DNA from: Strongylocentrotus droebachiensis
Taxonomy: Eukaryota; Echinodermata; Echinoidea; Camarodonta; Strongylocentrotidae
Assembly: GCA_035222895.1 (NCBI GenBank)
Contig: JAVYIG010005365.1
Coordinates: forward strand, 1-64,000
Direction of reading: 5' to 3'
DNA: 64,000 nucleotides
The notes below the pieces were generated by a model that searched no databases, was not told where the DNA came from, and was given only the letters and a program-made list of their open reading frames with translations. This document shows, piece by piece, positions 23,646 through 34,400 of the stretch (its first letter is position 1; each line of letters begins with the position of its first letter). Position numbers and translations under genes: made by a program.

Positions 23646-24739
23646 TGCTCCTTCTCCTCCTTCTCCCTCTCCCCTCTCCTTCTCCTTCTTCTTTGTCTTC
23701 TATTCTTTATTCTTATTATTTTTCTTCTTATTATTATTATTATTTTTCTTCTTCTTTATTCTGTTTTTATGTGTGTGCAATATCTTCTTAAAGGTAATAC
23801 AAAGTCTTAGTATGGGGTCATGAATTTAGTGGTACATTAATGAACATATTGGAAGCATATGCGATTTTACAATATTCAATGATCGTTGTCGCGGTTGAAA
23901 TCGAGTCTCTAGTAAAGACGGTGATGAAATTGTAAATAATAAACCTGTTATGTTGAATAGCTCCCTCTCAAGACTGATATTACTTGAGCTTTAAAACAGA
24001 ATTTCTTGACTACAATTGACCGGTTTAGGTAGTTGGAAATTATATATCAGAACTGCATATTCTGATATTTTCATGGTCGCAGCTACCATGGAATGGCCTT
24101 AGGCGCTATTTGAAATATTTGAAATTTACCGGGAGCACCGGTAAATTTTGATTATTAATTCATTCTCGAAAGCAGAAGTGTTTTAGGGGCTAAATGTTCT
24201 AGTGCTTTTAATACATCCACAGGGGAATCCAAATATATACAAAATTTAAAGAATTACTATCCATCCAGTTTCCAAATTTCCCAAAACTTTGCATTATACC
24301 TTTAATATCCAGAATGCTAGGAATTAAATTGTACATGGGCAGAAAGACCTTTTAACTATTTATAACACAGTGCATTGTGTCATTTACAAATGAGAGTGAT
24401 TTGATTGTTACTAATCATTAAAGTCTCTAAATTGTCAACACAGTGTGAAATATAATCACGATTTTCATGTATATTTTGACAAAATGTTCATTCATATTGG
24501 TTCATACAATTTTGTTAACTACCGGTAGCCTATGTAGGAGTAGAAAATAAGATTTGTGTCAAATTGTCATCAATCTGCTTCTTTGGTATACTTAGCAACT
24601 TGCTTTTCTAAATTTGTATTTCCTTTCAGATAACCAACAAAACCAAACACAATGTGAAATATTTCTTTAAAAACCAGCTTTGGGGAGTCTTCAAAAGCGT
24701 GACTCTTCTAAAAAGGAAAAATGGGAAAGCCCCAACCAA

Positions 24740-24815
24740 CCAACCAACCACTGGCGTACTGGTGGGGGGGGGGGGGGGGGGCTTGGGGGCGCCAGCCCCC
24801 CCCCCCCCAAATAAA
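24740..24815. repeat. G/C-run element end (GGCGTACTGGTGGGG type)
   Basis: CCACTGGCGTACTGG is followed by a long G run, a GCTTGGGGGCGCCAGCCCC core and an A-rich stretch. A related arrangement (GCGCGTAGCCAGGTGGGGGC, then CGCCCCCC, then AAAATAA) lies at 30628-30662. In both places units of the hairpin satellite follow, which suggests these ends and the satellite belong to one mobile-element family. Confidence 0.5.
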
Positions 24816-25084
24816 ATTGAACCATGACTTATTTTCAATTCCATATACAAGTGATGTATAAATGTTCGTGATATCACATGATTTTCAACAAAATGCGCGT
24901 TTCTCCATTTCTGTTGCAAACTGATACATTCCCAAATGGCCAGGAAGCGCCGGCCATATGTTTTTTTATAGTCACTAAGGGGCCGTGGCCACTAACAGTA
25001 ACACTAGTAAAACAAAAAACTCCTTTACAGAAGCAACTGTGACGCACTGCCGGGCGTTCCATACTTACATCATGCACATGTACC

Positions 25085-26440
25085 GTTGAGGGGCCCAGTG
25101 GGAAAATTGAATTCAGACATGATTAAGAGTAGTGCACGGTACAACGAATCGTCTTCTTTCACTAATAATTTAATGAAACGGCAAAGCTTCCGCGCTTCGG
25201 CGGGGGTGGGGGGGGGAACTGAATTCAGACTAGGATTAAAAGTCGAGAACGGTACAACGAATCGTCTTCCTTCTTTATAATTTAATGAAGTGTCAAAGCT
25301 TCCGCGCTTTGCGCGGGAGGGGGGAAACTGAATTCAGACAAGAACACGATACAACGAATGGTCTTCTTTCTCTGATTATTTAATGAAACGTTAAAGTTTC
25401 CGCGCTTTGCGCGGGATGGGCGAATATGAATTCAGACAAGGATTAAGAGTCGGAACCGGTACAGTGAATCGTCTTCTTTCTCTAATAATTTAATGAAGTG
25501 TCAAAGCTTTTCGCGCTTTGCGCGGGATGGGGGTGAAACTGAATTCAGACAAGAACACGATACAACGAATCGTTTTCTTTCTCTAATAATTTGATGAAGC
25601 TGATTTACTTCCGCGCTTCGCACGGGATGGGTGAAAATGAATTCAGACAAGGATTAAGAATAATAATTTATTGAAACGTAAAAGGTTCCGCGCTTCGCGC
25701 GAGATGGGCGAAAGTTAATTCAGACCAGGATTAAGAAACGGAACCGGTACAATGAATCGTCTTCTTTCTCTAATAATTTAATGAAGTGTCAAAGCTTAAA
25801 CGCGCTTTGCGAGGGAGGGGGGGGGGGAACTGAATTCAGACAAGAACACGATACAACGAATCGTCTTCTTTCTCTAATAATTTAATGAAACGTGAAAGCT
25901 TCCGCGCTTCGCGCGGGATAGGCGAAAATGAATTCAGACAAGGAATAAGAGTAATACTTTAATGAATCGTCAAAGCTTCTGCTCTTCGCGCGGGATGGGC
26001 GAAAATGAATTCAGACAAGGGTTAAGAGTAATAATTTTAATGAAACGTCAAAACGATACAACGAATCGTCTAATTCTTTCGATAATAATTTGATGAAGCT
26101 GAAAGCTTCCGCGCTTCGCACGGGATGGGTGGATATGAATTCAGACAAGGATTAAGAGTAATAATTTATTGAAACGTAAAAGGTTCCGCGCTTCGCGCGA
26201 GATGGGCGAAAATTAATTCAGACCAGATTAAGAAACGGAACCGGTACAATGAATCGTCTTCTTTCTCTAATAATTTAATGAAGTGTCAAAGCTTCCGCGC
26301 TTCGCGCGGGAGGGGGGAGGGGGGGAACTGGATCCAAACAAGAATTAAGAGTCGAGAACGGTACAACGGATCGTCTTCTTTCTATAATAATTTAATGAAG
26401 TGTCAAAGTTTCCGCGCTTCGCGCGGGAGGGGGGAGACTG
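25085..26440. repeat. Hairpin-bearing satellite with higher-order structure (~13 units)
   Basis: About 13 units of 80-115 bp each carry a variant of the palindrome CCGCGCTTCGCGCGG (6-base stems around TTC), seen near 25192, 25302, 25400, 25513, 25610, 25690, 25802, 25903, 25983, 26108, 26190, 26297 and 26412. Between hairpins the units share GAATTCAGACAAGGATTAAG, ACGAATCGTCTTCTTTCTCT and AATAATTTAATGAA. Variant units recur in order: the GCACGGGATGGGTG unit and its GCGCGAGATGGGCG neighbour at about 25590-25700 reappear at about 26090-26200, a higher-order period of about 498 bp. Two diverged units lie at 30740-30960. Confidence 0.92.
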
Positions 26441-26674
26441 AAAAATAACTTAGTCCTGGTCCCGGGTTTATAGGGTTAAATTTGTAGACATTTGGATATT
26501 GGCATTAATATATTTGTCGGTAATTGGTTTGTCGGTAATCGGTGGCCTCTACACCCTTCCCACTCCCCCACTGACAAAGATCTAGTGACGCCCCTGATAA
26601 CTATAAAGTTTATACACTCGAGAAATTGTTTGCAAGTACTACTGATGAAGTACCGGACCACCGTCTTTGTGCAT

Positions 26675-26717
26675 TGTGCGGCATCAAAGCATATAGTATA
26701 TGCTTTGATGCCGCACA
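26675..26717. repeat. Perfect 43-bp palindrome
   Basis: TGTGCGGCATCAAAGCATA faces TATGCTTTGATGCCGCACA around a short TAGTA centre, with perfect pairing. A second hairpin follows at about 26751-26791 (TAGAGATATATAC / GTATATATCTCTA). Together they suggest a small foldback element between the satellite and the LINE. Confidence 0.9.
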
Positions 26718-26825
26718 ACGTCTCAAGACGTGGCAGATCACTATTCTCCATAGAGATATATACTTAATAGTGTTAGTAGTATATATCTCTATGCTATTCT
26801 CTAACTTCTAACCAATCAGAAGGCC

Positions 26826-27000
26826 TCGTTTTTTCCAGGAAGTGCCGGTGGACATTAATGCGCCAAATGTGGTTCTCAAATTGCAAAAGATCCCTACTCT
26901 TGGAAGCGGTAGGAGAAAGCAATTTTACGTCATATTACTCCAGGAAGTGCCTGAAAATGCGTCTAATTTGGTTCTAAAATTGCAAATGCTTCTTACTTCA
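26826..27000 (+). repeat. Imperfect direct repeat upstream of the LINE
   Basis: CCAGGAAGTGCC..., followed by a GTGGTTCTCAAATTGCAAAAG variant (about 26836-26890), is repeated as CCAGGAAGTGCC... and TTGGTTCTAAAATTGCAAATG (about 26940-26990), a spacing of about 105 bases. The second copy runs into the LINE pre-RT region, so part of this may be LINE sequence or target sequence duplicated around its 5' junction. Confidence 0.5.
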
Positions 27001-29198
27001 ATGATTTGTTCCACAGTGTTAAAGGTGATATTAGGAAACTTGGTCTCATATCAATGAATTGTTAGGTCGGTCAACTAGGCATTCACTCCCTCAAGAGATG
27101 GATTTTAATGGAGTACTTCTTTCTTCTGCCAAGGATAAGGCTGAAAGTTTTAATAAATATTTCATTGGATTACCCATGAAAATCAGTGCAGACATTCCTC
27201 AAGTACCACAATCTTTTCAAGATTATATGAAACAGTGTGATGATAATGCGTCAATGTTTCTAAAACCAACTTCAAAATCTGAGATCATCGATATTGTGTT
27301 GTCTTTGAAACCATCTAAATCTAGTGGTTCTGATGATATTTCACCTAGAATTATAAAGGAGTGCATTCACCTTTTTATTGATCCCTTGTGTAAAATCATG
27401 AATATGTCTTTATCTCAGGGAGTTGTTCCTGATAAACTCAAGGTAGCTAAAGTAGTACCAGTGTATAAAAAATCTGACCGTAAAAACGTCATTAATTACA
27501 GGCCAATAGCATTGTTACCAATCTTTTCTAAAATTCTTGAGAAAATAATTTATAGACGCTTAAATGAGTTTCTATCTAAAAAGAATATCTTGATTCCTCA
27601 GCAGTGTGGTTTCCGTAAGCACTTCTCCACACAAATGGGTGTGTTTAATTTATTAAGTAATATCATAAAAGCTATTGATGGAGACAAGTATTGTTTGGGG
27701 ATATTCTTAGATCTATCTAAGGCGTTTGATACTATTGACCATGGCATCCTCCTTAGGAAACTTGAGCATTATGGAATACGTGGTGTAGCATTGTCTTGGT
27801 TCCAAAGCTATTTGTTTGACAGGACACAATTTGTTGTGGTGAATGGTACTAATTCTCAACTTGCTTCTATTAAATATGGTGTACCTCAGGGTTCTGTTCT
27901 TGGTCCCCTGTTGTTTCTGATCTATATAAATGATATAATACACTCATCAACATTATTCTCATACTCACTTTTTGCTGATGATACCAGCTTGCTGTTGGCT
28001 GATAAGAAGGCTGAAGATTTATTACTAATTGCGAATCAAGAGATTCAGAAACTGTATGCATGGTATTGTTGTAATAAGTTATTGTTGAATGTTCAAAAGA
28101 CCAAATGTGTTATTTTTCGCTCGAAGGGTAAAAAGCTTCCAGATGGCATTACTTTTCTTAATGTTGGAGGCCATGATGTTGCGCTTAGTGAAAATGTTCA
28201 GTTCTTAGGGCTAACCATGGATGAGCATTTATCTTGGAGAAATCATTTAGATGCTGTATGCACAAAGTTGTCCCGTAGTGTAGGTGTCATTTTTAGATTA
28301 AAATTTATTTTACCTGAAAGAGTGCTGATAACATTATATAATAGTATTATTCTTCCTTATTTGACATATTGTAATGTTGCTTGGGGAAACACCTTTAAGT
28401 CATATCTTGATAAGTTGAGAGTATGGCAGAAGAAAGCAATACGGCTTATTACTAATTCTTATTATAGACATCCAAGTTCTCCATTGTTCCTTCGACTAAG
28501 AACGTTACCACTAAGTGGACTTGTGTCGTTCAATTGCATATTGTTTATGTTTAATCTTAAGTCTATGCCTCATGAATGTACGTTAAAAGATTTATTCCGT
28601 CAGAACTCGCAAATTCATAATTATAATACACGTCAAAGGTGTCTTATTCGACAGCCTTTTGCAAGAACAAATGTCACTCTGACCTCTTTCCATATCTCTT
28701 GCATTAAAGAATGGAACAGTCTGCCTGATGATATAAAAAATAGTACAACTCTTTCTAGGTTTAGAAGTTTATCTAAAACGTACCTGCTTGAAAGACTGAC
28801 ATAGTTTTTATTCGCATCTTAGTAATTTCTCATTCTGAAATGCTTTTTGACCACTAAGGACCTACTCGTCAGTGTGTTTGCTGTGTATGGTGATGTGCGT
28901 GTGTGGTGTCTGTGTGTGTGTGTGTGTGAGAGTATTTGTATGTTCTATATTCTGTAGCTTAGTATTTTCATCCATTGTATAATCATACGTAACATTCTTT
29001 TTACTGTAAATGTATGTATGTTGTTATAGGGCCCCGCTCACAAGCTTAGCTTCTAAAGGGGTCCTAAAACCATTCAGTTTATGATGTAATCAAGTTAGAA
29101 TATGTTGATTGATGTACTATTACCAGTCTCTTTTTTATGTAACAGATTATATCATGCTTTGTATGGTTTTGAATAAAATGAACTGAACTGAACTGAAC
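26985..29198 (+). mobile_element. CR1/Daphne-group LINE, 5'-truncated, RT frame intact
   Basis: An uninterrupted reverse-transcriptase frame runs from about 27059 to 28804 (581 codons, TAG stop at 28802-28804). It contains NYRPIALLPIFSKILEKII, FLDLSKAFDTIDH (block A), YGVPQGSVLGPLLFLIYIND, SLFADDTSLLL (catalytic DD), FLGLTMDEHLSW and a C-terminal EWNSLPDDIKNS. Just upstream the pre-RT frame (NDLFHSVKGDIRK, then TWSHINELLGR) is broken by one frameshift near 27036. The 5' part, including endonuclease and ORF1, is missing. The 3' UTR ends in GAATAAAATG followed by an (AACTG)n tail at about 29175-29198. The open RT frame suggests a young insertion. Clade is judged by motif style only. Confidence 0.9.
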
Positions 29199-29525
29199 TC
29201 TGGGAGGGGGCCGGAACCCCCTCCCAGACCCACCCCCGCTTGGTCGCTCCACTCCATTGCCGCTAAAGCCTCATTCTATCGCTTCATCGTTTTACATATA
29301 TTTAACCCCATGCCATTTTTTGCCCCTCCCCCCCGGTAAGAAATTCCTAGATCCGCCACTGACCCCCTTGACCCCAGCCGCGGCGCGCCGGGGCTTTGCC
29401 CCTAGACCCCACTTTGCGAAACGTTCAGCGGGGCCTGTATGTTAGAGTCGGGCGCTGCGGATTTTTTTTTTTGTCAGCCCCCCCCCCCCCCCCCCAAACG
29501 TTTTTGCTCATTACGCCACTGCAAC
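29199..29525. repeat. Repeat-rich G/C-run segment
   Basis: It carries CTGGGAGGGGGCC...CCCCCTCCCAG, an inverted pair at 29199-29226; CTAGATCCGCCACTG at about 29349; and CATTACGCCACTGCAACC at about 29507. The last two read in reverse as CAGTGGCGGATCTAG and GCAGTGGCGTAATG, terminal-type motifs of non-autonomous DNA elements. No gene seen. Confidence 0.45.
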
Positions 29526-31486
29526 CAACCAACCAATAATTTGTTTTTTCTTTCTCTCTCTCTCTCTCTCTCTATCTGTCTCTCACCTTTTGTGACCATA
29601 GGATTTTTGAATCATTCATTTTTCCAAACATCTGAACTAGCAAAGTTTAGGGGTGCCTTGGTAGTTTGGTAGACCAGATACTAGCCCAAAATGAAAATAA
29701 AATTGCATTAAATAAACGAAGTTATCTCTTGATAATATAGTCTATATACTAGTGCTGCAAGGTGTTTTTTACCATCAACATGATATTCAGGTTTCCTTTC
29801 CTAAGGATGGGATAAAATCCTTGATTGGTTCTTTGATTCCTGACTGTAATACGGGTTCTTCGGAAATCATTAATTAGCGCCACCCTTAGGTGCTTATTCG
29901 TAATATATATATTTAAATAATAAATAAACTGGAGCGACTTGCCCATATTTGGGTCGATGTTTCGCTGTTGATTTACGTGAACGTACGTGGGAACAGGACG
30001 ATGTAAGAAATTGTACGGAACCTAAACACGTGGGGCTTTTCTTCAAGTTGTCGTCGTTGACATTGTGATTTGGGCTATTCTTTCTGTCTTTATAAGTAGA
30101 CTGGTATTACTGCACAAGGTCAGTATTATTTGTAACAAATATTTTTATCTAGAATTAGTATTGCTTTGTTTTAAAGTATACTCAGATTTGTTCTTCAACT
30201 CTAAACAAGCACGCGTATGGACTACGGTACCGTATCGCGTAGCAAATGCCATATCACCGGTCGCCTGGCTTACCCGGCCCCCGGGCCGTGGCCGTGGCAT
30301 GAATGGTGATGAAGTGTGAGATCTGCTTGCGCTTGTGGCGTTGCCGTTGTGCCTGGCTTTGCGCTTGACTATTTGTTAGACTGCATATCGACTGTCTATG
30401 TCGCATTTTTGTTTAGAAGGTAGATGAGAAAAGGAGAAAGGAGAAGCATTAAGCAAGAGTCTGAGAGAGAAAAAAATAAATTAAAGAAAGACTTCAACAT
30501 GTTCAAAGACATGAAAGAAGGGCATGAACAGATGAAGGGGGAAAAAGAAAGAAAAGCAGATGACAGAAATGAGGATGTGAAGTTGAACTTTGAAGTTGAA
30601 GAAAAAACGCAATGGTGCAAGGCATGCGCGTAGCCAGGTGGGGGCAGTCGCCCCCCAAAATAATGCCTGCCAAAAAAAAATGAGAGAGAGAGAGAAGAGA
30701 AAAAAAGGAGAGGACGTAGGAAGAAAAAGGAGCAGACAAAGACAAGAGTCGAGAACGGTACAACGAACCGTCTTCTTTCTCTAATAATTTAATGAACATG
30801 ATGAAACGTCAAACTCAAAGCTTCCGCGCGGGAGGGGGGGGGGAAACTGAATTCAGACAGGGATTAATAAGAGTCGAGAATGGTACAACGAATCATCTTT
30901 CTCTAATATTAATAGGCCTAAGTAATAATTTGATGAAACATCAAACTTTCGCGCCAAGTTGTCCCGGCATGATTGAATTTTTAATGAAATTTGTTAGGGT
31001 TACGGTTTAGCATTGGGGTTAAAGCTGCAAATACGGGGCAGAGTTGTCCCCGAGTCTGAGTTATGGGATACTACACTGTAGTCTGTACCAAGATCTGGCC
31101 GATTTGAACAACCGTAAGCCCGGCCCATCGACATCTTGAATTGCAGAATGTATACAGTAATTATACCACTGTCGTGGCATGTGCTTTCGTTGTGAGGACT
31201 GAGGAGCATACATCACATCACGTGATCAACAATCTGACATCTGTGCGGCAAATTTAAATATTTGCTTGAAATAACCAAAGAATTTTTTTTCTTAAAAATC
31301 ACCTGATTGAAGTACGTCCTTTGATTTATGTGCAACATGTTATAATGTTTGGAAATTGGAGTGGACTTGGCCTTTAAACTGTTTCAGAATGGTCACTTTC
31401 TGCATTGTTAATTAGATTTAAATAGGTCTGTAATTTTGACTTGTTTCTAAAGAATACTATTCCATTTCATTTCTTCCTACCTGTAG
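29526..31486. other. GAR1 upstream region
   Basis: GAR1 coding begins directly after a 3' splice site at 31486, so at least one non-coding exon and the promoter lie somewhere in this stretch or further upstream; I cannot place them. Contents: a TC microsatellite (about 29552-29585), an A/G-rich low-complexity part (30420-30730), a repeat end at 30628-30662, two diverged satellite units (30740-30960), and an isolated CACGTG E-box near 31217. Confidence 0.4.
30740..30960. repeat. Two diverged units of the hairpin satellite
   Basis: GAGAACGGTACAACGAACCG, CTTCTTTCTCTAATAATTTA and ACTGAATTCAGACAGG match the main array at 25085-26440. Here the palindrome has decayed to AGCTTCCGCGCGGGAG and CTTTCGCGCC. 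A dispersed outlier of the same family, 4.3 kb from the array. Confidence 0.8.
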
Positions 31487-34400
31487 ATGTCTTGGAGAGG
31501 TGGTAGAGGAGGAGGAGGAGGAGGAGGCGGTTTCAGAGGTGGAGGACGGGGTGGAGGAGGAGGAGGATTCAGGGGAGGGAGAGGAGGAAGGGGAGGCAGA
31601 GGAGGAGGAGGAGGTGGTGGAAATTATTATAACCAAGGTCCACCTGATTATGTCACAGGTAAAAATGTTATTCAAATATTCTTTAGTCCATGACGAGGAC
31701 ATCAAGTCTTCTTGAACTTATTCTCTTGTTATTCCACCTGTTTCACATTCAAAAGATCTAGAGATTATCAAGTTCCCTCCATGAATTCCGGAGAATATTA
31801 ACCTGGGGCCAGTGTCCCGAAACCGTCTTAAGTCTAAGTTCGTGGACATCCCATAGAAACATGTATTAATTCTATAGTTTTAATCGGATGTCCAAGAAGT
31901 TAGACTTAAGACGGTTTTTAGAAACAGCCCCCAGATGTCATTAGCTGTTTTCATTACACTGTTTGTAAGTGGAATTTCATTGCAAGCCACTGGCTTTTTA
32001 ATGCAATTTTCCCAGGCACAATTATATTTTTATTATATCTTTGTATTTTATGAAATTAATATATTGAATTAAAAATTAATAAATTACATTGTATATCATA
32101 CATTTGTTATATGTTTCAATTTTGGAGAAAAGGCTTCATAGCAGAGAATTGTTAGTGTCTTTGTACTAATTGAAACATGAATGCATCAGTTGATTTATGT
32201 TTGTGTGTTCTATTTGTAGAGGTTGGCTCCTTTGTGCACCCTTGCCAAGATGATCTGGTCGTCCAAGGCACCAATGAAAAGATCCCCTACTTCAACGCCC
32301 CCATCTATTTGGAAAACAAGCAGCAGATCGGCAAAGTGGATGAAATATTTGGACATGTCACAAAATACGTATCCTTTTCCACATAATTAGAGCTCTGTTT
32401 TGTAATGCGTTGGTGAAATAACTTAAGTGTTTTATATTTTGTGATGTGAAGGGAGGGCTCATACACTCCATATCTAGATGCTCTTATAAGAAGAGAAAAA
32501 AATATAAATGTTCTCAGCTTTTTGTGCAGTTAAAAAATAAAACTTAAAACGATCCTGGGATTGGCTTGGTGGTTTGCATTACAACAATTCAGACACAATG
32601 TAGTAGAGACTGTCAACATTGTTTTCATTTGATAGAATGTGTGATTTTTTTTGTTATTTCCTTAATTTCTCTTTTCACAACAGTTTTTCTCCATCAAATT
32701 ATCAGATAACATGACAGCATCATCATTTAGTAAAGAACAAAAGGTGAGTTATCATTTATTTCAGTGGGTACCTCATCCGGGGAGTGTTTCACAAAGCCTA
32801 AGATTGACTCTAGGTTAGACTTAACTATGGCAGGACGTTCATGCCACTGTTTGCTCTCACCATTTTCTGGCTTTGGTTTTGGGCCCTGTTTCAACAAGTT
32901 AAAATAACTGTAATAAGCTTCTGAAATTGTGGCATTTGATTGGCTGAGAGCATATTTGTCATAGAAATTTAGCATTTGTTATCAATAACAACTGCTACAG
33001 ATCTATGACAAATCTGCTCATAACCATTCAAATGCAAGAATTTCAGTAGCTTATAATGATTTCATGGTAGTCTAGAAAAGAAAGATCACAAAGCATGGGC
33101 ACTGGAAAAAAATAGAGAAGAGTGTTGTACTAGCAACTATCGAAGGCGAAGTTGAAGGGAAGTGTCAAGTTGGTAGATCCGTGCGGGATGGATGGATAGA
33201 CAAGATCAAGAATTGGGAAGGTGGAATTAGAGTAGCAAGAGTGAAGGGGCTACAGTATAACATAGTAGTATTACAATTATCATAACTTATTATTGATAAT
33301 GAGTTTTACAAAACGGGGGCCTTAGGGCCTAGTATATATGTTAAAATATGTTAGGCAACGATGCATTGACTTCATATTCATTCATTTGTCTTTGATCTTT
33401 CACAGTTCTTCATCGATCCCATGAAGCTGCTTCCATTGCAGAGGTTTCTCCCCCAGGCTGGAGGGAGTGTCGCCAAGAGGGGCGGTGGAAGGGGTGGATT
33501 CAGAGGGCGTGGTGGAGGAAGAGGTGGTGGATTCAGAGGTAAAAGACCAGGGTTTTTTTCCCCTCTTGAAATGAAAATGTGCCTACCTTCTGTTACTGAA
33601 GGCTTTAGGAATACTGAACATTTTTTGTTTGTGGTCAGAAATCGTTGAACAATACAAACAATTGAATTTGTGATTTTAGATATTTAGGTAGGTAGAAGAA
33701 AAGATTATTCAAATGACTGTACTCTTTAATATAGTTTAACTTGAAAGATTATAAATACTTTTGTAAATGATTCTGAACAAAAATCTGGAAGTTGACAAAT
33801 TTTAGGTACAATATTTCAGATAGAGGATGTATTGAACGTCTATGGTATTCAGTATGTCCTTGAAGTCTTGTAGGCAAAGAAATGATCGTTAACGGAATTA
33901 AACGTGTAGGATTATACAGACGCTTGGAGATTTTTCCTTCTTATTATCTTCTTTTTTTAATCTTTTGACAATGAACAGGTGGACGAGGCGGTGGGTTCAG
34001 CCGAGGTGGTGGTCGAGGCGGTGGCTTTAGAGGGGGTCGTGGTGGGGGTGGTTTTAGCAGAGGAGGAGGAGGAGGCTTCAGCAGAGGTAAGAAGAATAGA
34101 ATTGTGAATTGCCGTTCAAGTCTACAACCAGTTTGTCTACTGCCCAATTAGTCTATTCCCATAAACAGCCCGTCTACTCATCACATGGTCCAATAATCAT
34201 TTGGTCGAATTATCCTTTGGTCTAATGATCATTTAGGCAAATATTCATTTGGTCTTATCTTCAACTAGCCTACTACCCAATTGTCAATTGTTCATTTGGT
34301 CTAATAACCAGTTAGTCTAATTTGTAGTCTATATTGTAATAAAAATTTGGTTTTAAAAACTGTTCTTGGGATGAAAAATATCTACTTATAGTCGTTTTAA

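Noticed and set aside
23241-23810. 189-codon open frame rich in Leu, Phe and Ser
   Set aside because: It is the translation of the TTC microsatellite with two slips. There is no conserved sequence and no splice context.
31457-31715. Ser-rich minus-strand and Glu-rich plus-strand frames over GAR1 exon 1
   Set aside because: Both are alternate-frame readings of the GGA/GGT repeat encoding the N-terminal RGG region of GAR1.
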